A stretch of DNA of 64,000 nucleotides. Origin: Puccinellia tenuiflora. Its lineage: Eukaryota > Streptophyta > Magnoliopsida > Poales > Poaceae. The notes beneath the pieces are model-generated. The model was given only the letters and a program-made list of their open reading frames with translations. It was not told where the DNA came from and made no database searches. Shown here one piece after another: positions 56,584 to 64,000 of this stretch; within the stretch, counting starts at the first letter, position 1; each line of letters begins with the position of its first letter. A program made the position numbers and the translations under genes. The stretch spans positions 1,415,168 through 1,479,167 of the forward strand of contig QRDG01000531.1 in the NCBI GenBank assembly GCA_012064385.1. Reading direction: 5' to 3'.

Positions 56584-57327
56584 CTCTATAAATTTCGATG
56601 GATTCCGCTCACTGACCTCCCTGCGAATCCACTCGCAAACGAAGAATCCACACAAATTGGATGACGATGGCTGCCTCTCGCACTTTACGAGAATAGAATT
56701 CAATAAAATAATAATCAAGCATGATATAATGGTATTGAAATTAGAATTAAAGAGATGCGCGGACCTAGCTCGTACTACTTACCTTGACTTTATGAAACGA
56801 ATGCATGAAAATCACCAGTTGTCCTCTCGGGAAAGCTTTCCAAATCCTGCCCGGCAAAAAAAATGAATAAATGAGTTATTAGTTACTTGATATCTCAGGA
56901 AATGAACAAAAGAGACCGATATAGTGCAATAATGATTGAAATTACTTTTGGAGCACATCTTTAATGAATGGGTACTTCTATTCGGCTGTATCCAATGAGT
57001 CGTGGAGTTCCACTTTTGCAGCGTCAACTTCAATGATTAGCAGAATGTAATGGAAGCTGCGGACATGTTTATATACGTCGGTAACTCATCAGTTGCAACT
57101 AATTACATTCGAGTAAGCAAAAATTAATGTGTGCAAGATAGTAACAGTCTTACCCGAAGTTGTAAGGAAACAGTATCTTCTTTTTGTAATGTTGCCTTTG
57201 TATGAACCTTAGCAAGTTCCTCTCCGTTTCCTGAGGGAATTGTAGTAGCAATTGTTCATTAATTCGTACTGGGTCAACGAACCCAATGTCAAATATTCTT
57301 TTTACGTCACATTCATGACTCTTTATT
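56584..57327 (-). pseudogene. Ulp1-like cysteine protease exons of CACTA ORF2
   Basis: Four exons with GT-AG edges: 57327-57155, 57056-56946, 56846-56783, 56682-56584. They read IFDIGFVDPVRINEQ and QRQHYKKKILFPYNFG; FHYILLIIEVDAAKVELHDS; AWKAFPRGQLVIFMHSFHK; RQPSSSNLCGFFVCEWIRRE. This is the C48 (Ulp1/SUMO-protease) fold common at the end of the second ORF in grass CACTA elements, and the His, Asp and Cys of the triad are visible in FHY, HDS and NLCG. A TAG at 56978 breaks exon 2. Its role in transposition is not established. It continues the 57419-59811 ORF after an intron. Confidence 0.75.
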
Positions 57328-57418
57328 CTACATAAATAGCGTAGTGAGCATAATTATAGGCAATAAACGAGATGTGCTACATACTTTATTATGGAAACAA
57401 ATGAATATAATCACTTAC

Positions 57419-59811
57419 AGACAATAGGTACTGATGATACTCAAGTCGAGGGCATCAAGCTTGTATAAGTGATAGAGTTCTTCAAAATCAATCGTCATCT
57501 CGTCTTTACCAATGAAATGGTCTTCTGTAATTTTCACACGGATCATTGTTCGGTCTTCCTTTATGACTTCCAAGTACCAGTCATGCAGTATTCGCATTTG
57601 TGTTGGTAGATGATTGATCTGATCAGGTGGCACCAGCGACTTCCCGTATATCCATGGCCATACTCTTTCCAACATAGGCCCCATATCTCCGCCGTCTATT
57701 CCCGCTTCCAGTTGAGTAAGAGAAATACCAGTGTCTGCAGCAAATACCGCCCTCATATGGGCTGGTATAGCTGCAATGTCCGTCGCCAAGCCCTGATTAG
57801 TGGGTAACACCTTGAGCGGGGAGATCGACTGTTTTGCCTGTTTTCCGAGCTGGGCAACGTCTCTTTTCCCGCTGGCACTACTACTTTTCTTTGGGCGGGT
57901 GCTAACTTTCCTCATACATTGCAAATAGTCATCAGCCTTATTTATCTCAGATTGCGATGGATGTTGAAGAAAGTCCTTAGCCCACTTTTTTGCTTTCGGG
58001 GTAAATGTTTGCTTTTCCTCGGGCTTTTTTGGTGCAAACTGTCTTTTCACCTCGGTGTCCACAATCACGGCGTTTTCCTCAGGAGTCCGGTCGTAAGCTC
58101 GGACGGGAGGAGCCGGCAGTACTTTTGGGAGGGGCTCCTGTCGGGGTCCGTGTCGGTTACCCATCGAAAACGAAGGGGTGCGCTTCCTCTTTTGGCTCTG
58201 ATCCTTAGTGAGCGGAGGCAGCGGAGGCGGCGGACTCGGATGAGGAGTAGGGTGATGCGGCGGCGGAGATCGAGATGGACTCGTGTTGTGGTGGTCGTCC
58301 CTCTCGTCATCATGTGGACTTGGAGGTGGCGAATGGCGACTCGGAGGAGACGATGGTGGCCTTGGCGCCGAGCCAGGAAGCACGATGTATTTCTTGCGCC
58401 ATAGAATTATACCACCCCCGACGTCTCCCAGTGTCCTCTCATCATCAGCTCCAGGAATTTCAAGCTCCATTGATTCATATCCGGGTAGAACTTGATCCAC
58501 GCCGACACGACCGTAGCCATATGGAATCGCATTGCAATGCCACCATGCTGTAGATTCTCCTTGATATCATCCACGGGGTAGCGATCCATCGGTGCCTGAT
58601 GAGCATCGACCGCCATGGAAGCCACTGAGCTTCTCCGCTGAGATGGGCCGGCTTCATGACTATCTTGTTGCAGCTGATGAGTTAGCCTTTGCTCGCGCAA
58701 TTCCTCTATTTGCATTTGTTGGTGCTTTACGATAGTAAGTATTTCCTCGTTCTGTTTTTCCAGGTTGTTCAACCGGGCTTCCTCCTACTTCTCCCTCCTC
58801 TTCTTTGCTCTCGCTCGGCTTCTATAAGATTTACGGTCCAAGGGAAACCCAAGACTCCACGGCACATCTGGTCCAAAGCCTCGTGTTCTTCAAGGTTTTT
58901 CAGGATTCTCGAGGTCCTTTGTCAGCTCGTCCCACTCTCTCTCGGAAATAAACTTTCCCGATTGAACCTCGGCGATTGCTTCAAAAAGAGCTTTCTGGGG
59001 TTTAGAATTTTTTTCTTTTCATCACATTTTAACTCTCCTATTTCCATGTCATACTCCACCCCATGCCCAAGTAAGAAATTTCTTGCCCTATGGGGCAATG
59101 AATCCAATTGGAATGATCCCTCTTTCACGCATGGCGGCCTCAGTTTGATCCCACTTAGGCTCGGCAGATCTGTAGCCACTTGTCCCCATCTTATGGTGAT
59201 ATTTCTTTTTCTTTGCATTTTCCTTATTCTTTTCCGACCTTTGCCTCGCTAGTTCCGAATTCTTGTACTCCAGAAATGAGTCCCAGTGAGGCCGCTGCCT
59301 CTCAAGTGTGCCAGTGAAATCTGGAGCTTTTTTATCTCTGACATACTCACGGTATAATCTGTTCTTGTACTTATTGAATTGTTCAGCCATCTTCTTAAGA
59401 GCGAAATGCTTGACTGCTTTCCTCATGGCTATTGTCTTTGCTTCGTCATCTTCGAAGACCGGTAGGGTGAAATGTGCAATTAGCTTGTCCCAAAGATCAT
59501 CTTTCGATCTGTCGTCGACATAAGTAACTCCCTCTAGCTTCTTTGGCTTATGCCATACCTGAACGCTGATCACGACATTGTCCCTAACAACAACTCCGCA
59601 TTGATGCACAAAATTATTTGCGTTCTTCTTGGGAAGCAACGGTTGGCCATGTGAAGAAACGACCTCGATTATGAGATGCTCATCTTTGTCCATCTGTCGT
59701 GGGGCTACCTTTCGGATACCCCACGGTGGTGGTACCTGGGTCACGCCAAGGGAAGCCCATTGAAGCCCATGAAGTGCACCGTGAGACCCAAGTAGCCGGT
59801 TAGATCGGTGA
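57419..59811 (-). pseudogene. CACTA second ORF (PF03004-like), decayed
   Basis: From about 59811 leftward: HGLQWASLGVTQVPPPWG, LIIEVVSSHGQPLLPKK, CGVVVRDNVVISVQVWHKPK, YVDDRSKDDLWDKLIAHF, ALKKMAEQFNKYKNRLYREY, GTLERQRPHWDSFLEYK, KKKYHHKMGTSGYRSAEPKW. This is the plant Ptta/En/Spm transposase-associated region (Pfam PF03004 as I recall it). It is followed, across several stops and at least two frameshifts (near 59090 and 58500), by SERE/RTRGFGPDVPWSLGFPL, a Gln-rich coiled coil, a long Pro/Ser/His-rich stretch, and LYHLYKLDALDLSIISTYCL just before a GTAAGT donor at 57418. A DNA-binding accessory role is known for such proteins in En/Spm. Not functional here. Confidence 0.8.
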
Positions 59812-60127
59812 TGAGACTTTCCTTATCCTGTAATGTGCAATCCGCACCGTCCACCCGAGACCTGGCCTGTGATATAAAGGCCAGGAGGGTGCGCCACCTA
59901 GGGCAAAAAACACACAGGCAAACCCTAGCGAGATTGCCATCTCGCCATTGTAGCCACCTCGATAATATCAGACAAGCAGGAGTAGGTCTTTACCTCATCT
60001 CGAGGGGCCGAACCTGGGTAAATTCGCCCCCTGTTAGCCGTCGTGATCACCAACGTTCATCCTCTCTTCCCCTCAATCAACCCGGGGTACCTAACCTTGG
60101 GAATTGCCGATCCCCAACCTCGACAAT

Positions 60128-60144
60128 TGGCGCCGTCTGTGGGA
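60128..60144 (+). promoter_or_regulatory. Primer binding site of element I
   Basis: TGGCGCCGTCTGTGGGA two bases after the LTR end; the usual RIRE2/Grande-type PBS. Confidence 0.82.
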
Positions 60145-60163
60145 GTAACAGATCGTTGGAGTC

Positions 60164-60498
60164 ATGGTTGCGCCGGCCTCATCTGCAATGAAGAACGGCA
60201 TCAGTGCCAGGGAGTCGATCTACACCGGCTTCCTCGAGTTTGTCCAGCACTCGCCGGTGGATCTCCCGGCGTACGCTGAGCTGCAGCAGAGCACGTGGAT
60301 TACCTTCGGTAGTCTACGCTATCTGGTGGACAGTCGTGGAACGCTCCGGCCCACGCTGGCCACGTTGCGCGCGCCGGATGCGCCTGCATCTACATCGACT
60401 GCGCCGACCGCGGCACCACCCGCCGCGAAGATCGCATCTACTACAGCCACGGCGATCGCGTCGTTGACTGCCGTGAAAATTGCGTCTACTTCGACTGC
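60164..60498 (+). pseudogene. gag: Start of gag of element I
   Basis: ATG 20 bases after the PBS; about 110 codons open into the gap (MVAPASSAMKNGISARES, then FLEFVQHSPVDLPAYAEL, then an Ala/Thr/Ser-rich stretch). The position and composition fit the N-terminal part of a Tat gag; no core motif is reached. Confidence 0.5.
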
Positions 60499-60646
60499 NN
60501 NNNNNNNNNNNNNNNNNNNNNNNNNNNNNNNNNNNNNNNNNNNNNNNNNNNNNNNNNNNNNNNNNNNNNNNNNNNNNNNNNNNNNNNNNNNNNNNNNNNN
60601 NNNNNNNNNNNNNNNNNNNNNNNNNNNNNNNNNNNNNNNNNNNNNN
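60499..60646. other. Assembly gap (148 N)
   Basis: Undetermined bases. Sequence to the left is GC-rich element I, to the right AT-rich, so the true content and length are unknown. Confidence 0.98.
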
Positions 60647-60746
60647 TATAATCAATTATACAATTCCTAGATAACAAATAGAAACAACAATTACTTCTAA
60701 CAAATTTTTTCCTATAATAATCATATCTATAATTACTTCTAACAAC

Positions 60747-61142
60747 TTACCGAGGGGCGGCCGGAGGAGAGTGGAGGCGGCGGCGACGGCGACGGCGTGG
60801 AGGCGACAGCGACGGCGGCGTGGAACAAGGGCGGCCGGAGGAGTGGAGGCGGCGGCGACGGCGGCGTGGAGGCGACTGCGGTGGCGTGGAGCAGGGGGCG
60901 GCCGGAGGAGTGGAGGCGGCCGCGACGGAGGCGACGGAGGTGGTCAAGGCGTGGAGCAGGGGCGGCCGGAGGAGAGGGCGGCGCGGGCGGACAACGTAGA
61001 GGGCAGCCTGATCGACCGCGTCGTCTTCGTCGGCGGCGCGCGGGTGCTCGGTTTGTGGCTCGGTGTCCCAGTCTGTGGCTCGGGCCGGGACGATGAGGCC
61101 TAGGTATTTATAGCAAGGACCTCTAGTCCCGGCTGGTGCCAC
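60747..61142 (-). other. GC-rich leader exon with TATA box near a CACTA end
   Basis: A minus-strand TATA (TATAAATACC at 61103-61112) lies beside CTAGTCCCGG repeats; a GC-rich open stretch with GGCGGC-type repeats follows and ends at a GTAAGT donor near 60750. This is how the 5' end of many CACTA elements looks. The encoded Pro/Arg/Ser-rich peptide is probably not meaningful. Confidence 0.5.
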
Positions 61143-61234
61143 GAGCCGGGACTAGAGGTGTTTTCAGGGCAGCCGAAAAGTGCGCGCGCAAAAACACATC
61201 TAGTCCCGGATGGTGGCTCCAACCGGGACTAGAG
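61119..61234. repeat. Second set of CACTA subterminal repeats
   Basis: Two inverted pairs: CTCTAGTCCCGGCTGG...GAGCCGGGACTAGAG and CTAGTCCCGGATGG...CCAACCGGGACTAG, with short central loops. No CACTA terminus is found next to them. Confidence 0.78.
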
Positions 61235-61239
61235 GTGTT

Positions 61240-61660
61240 TTTTTACGCGCAAAATTTTCTGTGACAAGTGTTTGAAAGTGAATTTGAAAAGGGTTTGAAT
61301 ATGAATTTGAATAACTTCTGCATACTTTTGAATCTGACAAAAATTTCAACATGAAAAGTGTTTGAATTTGAATAACTAATCAAAACCATTTTTTGTTTTC
61401 CAAAATAATTATTCAAACTATTAGCCATTTTGCCATTTTCAATAAAAAATGCATTAACTAATATTTTTTGAATCTGACAAAAATTTCAACATGAAAAGTG
61501 TTAACCATTTTACCAAAATAATTATTCAAACTATTAACAATTTTATGATTTTCAATTAAAAATGCATTAAATAAAACTTTTTGAAACGGGTATGTTCATA
61601 TCTTGGTCATTTGACTCGAAACTGGTATACTCACCCGTTGGATCGGCAATGTGTTTCTTT
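61240..61660. other. AT-rich segment with internal duplication
   Basis: No gene. Contains repeated blocks such as TCTGACAAAAATTTCAACAT (near 61333 and 61471) and AAAATAATTATTCAAACTAT (near 61402 and 61514), suggesting local duplication of about 135 bp. Confidence 0.65.
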
Positions 61661-61667
61661 CGGGGGC

Positions 61668-61918
61668 CACCGTAGGGCTGTATGATGAGGAAACCGTGTG
61701 TTTTGTTCCCCTCTACAAATCATCCAGTGCATCGACCGTACACAAAGCATTCAGATTCCCCATCATACAGTCCTACGGTGCATTTGATATGCAGGCTCTC
61801 AGGAGCCACCGTAGGGCTGTATGATGGGGAAACCGTGTGTTTTGTTCCCCTCTACAAATCATCCAGTGCATCGACCGTATACAAAGCATTCGGATTCCCC
61901 TCATATAGTCCTACGGTG
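61668..61918. repeat. Tandem pair of foldback hairpins
   Basis: Two copies (61668-61780 and 61807-61918; period 139 bp). Each has arms CACCGTAGGGCTGTATGATG and the near-perfect reverse complement CATCATACAGTCCTACGGTG, separated by about 60 bp. A third, degenerate half-copy lies at about 62000-62075. Confidence 0.85.
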
Positions 61919-62119
61919 CCCTGATCTTTTAGCCTTCTCTCAGTGCTAAGAGGGTTTATGCTGTAGTCAAGCTAGTCCGGAAGGCAAAGACAGAGGACAT
62001 CTCTATATAGAAATCCTTCAGTTCATCGACCGAATACAAATGATTCAGATTCCCTGCATACATCCAACGATGAAGTTACATAAAAGGTTTAATACATTAT
62101 TACACACCAACATCCCTAT

Positions 62120-64000
62120 CTAGTGTTTGGGTTTTTTCTGCGCCGTAACCATGGAGCATCTTCATTAATTAACAGGAGACTTGGGTCATCCTTCACTGCG
62201 GCGGAATTTCATGAAACTTATCATAATCTTCTGACATGTCTCTTGTCCTCCACTCCCATGATGTTTTTTTACCTGAAAGAACTATGTGGCGCTTTGGCTC
62301 ATCATCTGATGTATTCTTTTGCTTTTTTTTCTCGGTTTGCTAGACATGTCCTTCACATAGAAAACCTGAGCCACATCATTGGCTAAGACGAATGGTTGTC
62401 TAAGTACGCAAGATTGTTGAGATCCACTGTTATCATTCCGTACTGCTCGTCTACCTTTAACCCGCCTGCTGTCAGCTTGACCCATTTGCACCGAAACACG
62501 GGGACCTTAAAAGTAGGTCCATAGTCAAGTTCCCATATCTCCTCTATGTAACCGTAGTATGTGTCTTGTGACCCATTATTGTTTGTTGCATCAAAGAGGA
62601 CACCACTGTTTTGGTTGGTGCTCTTTTTATCTTGGCCGAACATGTAAAATGTATTTCATTTATCTCGTACCCTTGGAAAGTCCATATAGTCGAAGATGGT
62701 GACCTGGACAACAAGTACAACTGATCTTCAATAGTGTTGTTATTGTTGAGATGTGTTTGCAACCTACCGCCGAAAGTCTCCATGTGTTCATGTCTAATCC
62801 AGTAGTCAGGCTTTCCGGGGTTGTTGAAGCGTACAATATTCTTGTGTTCCTCGATATACGGAGCCGCCAATGTGGAATTCTGTAGAACTGTGTAGTGCGC
62901 TTGAGTGAAAGAATGCCCGTCCCTACATATTATTGATTTCCTTCCTAGAGTGCCTTTTCCACTCAGTCTCCCCTCATGCCGCGATTCAGGAAGACCAATA
63001 GACTTAATGTCAGGAATAAAAGTCAACACAAAACTCAATGACCTCCTCTGTTCCATAGCCTTTGGAGATGCTTCCTTCTGGCCTAGCACGGTTATGAACA
63101 TATTTCTTTAAGACTCCCATGAACCTCTCAAAGGGAACATATTGGTAAAAATACAGGACCCAGAATGACAATCTCTTCGACTAGGTGTACTAGTAGATGC
63201 GTCATAATATTGAAGAAGGATGGTGAGAACACCAACTCAAAACTAACGAGACATTGAACCACATCCCTTTGTAACCTTGGTAGAATTTCTGGATCGATTA
63301 TCTTCTGAGAAATTGCATTGAGAAATGCACATAGCTTCAATAGGTAGTCGAACATTTTCCGGTAGAATCCCCCGCAATGCAACCGGAAGCAATTGGGTCA
63401 TAAGCACGTGGCAGTCATGAGACTTTAGGTTCTGGAATTTTTCTCGGCCATATTTATTATTCCCTTTATATTTGACGAGAAGCCAGACGGGACCTTCATA
63501 CTGCTCAGGACTTCAAAAAATATTTCCTCTCTTCTTTCGTAAGAGTGTAGCTGGCAGGACTTAGACCTCCTTTATCCGTCTTCATTGGATGCATGTCGTC
63601 TGGGTCTTTCATACGTTGCTGGTCCTGCCGTGCTTCCGGCGTATCTTTTGTCTTCCATACACGCCCAAATGTCCTAGCAGGTTCACGCAAAGATTCTTCG
63701 TCACATGCATCACGTCGATTGCAGAGCGGACCTCTAGGACTTTCCAATAGGGTAGCTCCTAAATATTGATTTCTTCTCCACATGGCCGCGTGTTCGGTGG
63801 CGTCATTCGGAACAGATTGACCGCCAGGACCCTTTCGAAAGATCACTTCTAGATTCTTGACCACACCAAATATATCATGATCAGTACGGCGGACAGGCTT
63901 TCCTCCGATGCTCTGTATCTTTGAAATGCTTGCATTTCTTTCTTACGGAATGCTTAGGAGGAAGAGATCGACGATGGCCCAGGTACACAACCTTCTTACA
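62120..64000 (-). pseudogene. TNP2-type CACTA transposase, C-terminal part
   Basis: Reading leftward from the window edge: VWKTKDTPEARQDQQRMKD and SYTLTKEERKYFLKS (TNP2 core end); AFLNAISQKIIDPEILPRLQ and LVHLVEEIVILGPVF (DUF4218-like); KEASPKAMEQRRSLSF; AHYTVLQNSTLAAPYIEEHK; YYGYIEEIWELDYGPTFKVP and FRCKWVKLTAGG (DUF4216-like); EPF/VLANDVAQVFYVKDMSSK; then WLRRRKNPNTR and TAG at 62120. The enzyme would cut and join the CACTA ends. Frames shift several times and stops interrupt the sense near 63490 and 63100, so the copy is inactive. The N-terminal half lies beyond the window. Confidence 0.83.

Larger units (their letters stand above)
59815..60498 (+). mobile_element. Element I: gypsy 5' fragment (LTR end, PBS, start of gag)
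   Basis: An LTR piece ends ACCTCGACA at 60125 and shares GTAGGTCTTTACCTC and GGGGCCGAACCTGGGTAAA with the LTR of A. Its left edge is approximate, set by where CACTA coding sense stops. It runs into the assembly gap. Confidence 0.72.
55822..64000 (-). mobile_element. Element H: CACTA (En/Spm-like) transposon material
   Basis: The left end is CACTAGTAGAAAACGCC at 55822, the CACTA terminal repeat with the common grass start. TNP2-type transposase lies at the right edge and a second ORF with a Ulp1-like end to the left, both minus strand, as in grass CACTA elements. Between them are a gypsy fragment, an assembly gap and a second set of CACTA subterminal repeats with a leader exon, so this may be two CACTA copies, or one rearranged copy. 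The other terminus is not in the window. Confidence 0.82.

Noticed and set aside
60747..61142. A 131-codon Pro/Arg-rich protein at the CACTA end.
   Set aside because: Made of GGCGGC-type triplet repeats right after a TATA box; more likely an untranslated leader exon.

Overview
This 64 kb window reads as intergenic repeat DNA of a large-genome grass (Poaceae, probably Pooideae). Almost every base belongs to nested plant transposable elements: Ty3/gypsy elements of the Tat lineage and of the chromovirus (Tekay/Del-like) lineage, a Ty1/copia Sirevirus-like element, and CACTA DNA transposon material with the grass-type CTAGTCCCGG subterminal repeats. I see no intact host gene, no rRNA or tRNA gene, and no bacterial feature. 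The lineage names come from recognising domains and end motifs by eye; no search was run.

Layout. (A) 1-7794, plus: the 3' half of a Tat element, with the end of pol, then a five-exon gene on the opposite strand with its own TATA box, then the polypurine tract (PPT) and 3' LTR. (B) 7795-9790, minus: a gag-protease fragment of another gypsy element, cut off on both sides. (C) 9791-45003, plus: a chromovirus with LTRs of 4.5 and about 5 kb, an extra leader ORF (ORF0), decayed pol with a chromodomain, and three elements nested in it. (D) 15932-18124, minus, is a gypsy LTR-gag fragment lying where C's gag should be. (F) 21981-31909, minus, is a gag-only non-autonomous chromovirus with perfect 5-bp target duplications. 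(E) 33683-42659, plus, is a complete Tat element with 902-bp LTRs. F and E both sit in C's 3' LTR. (G) 45004-54769, minus: a non-autonomous Sirevirus-like element with gag but no pol and a truncated 3' LTR. (54770-55821) unassigned DNA. (H) 55822-64000, minus: CACTA material with a TNP2-type transposase, a second ORF ending in a Ulp1-like protease, palindromic ends, a gypsy fragment (I) and a 148-base gap.

How the parts relate. E and F interrupt C, and A and C interrupt B, so B is the oldest of that stack. Hand-counted LTR differences (E about 1.2 %, F about 2 %, the last part of C about 3 %) agree with that order. F and G lack pol and would have needed enzymes from related elements. The observations I find most interesting are: an ORF0 in both C and F whose N-terminal part resembles a double-stranded-RNA-binding domain; the spliced antisense gene in A, whose large intron carries five hairpin plus PPT-like modules; PBS-junction-like repeats in G; and a nonsense spectrum dominated by TAG at Gln codons, as expected from deamination of methylated CHG sites.
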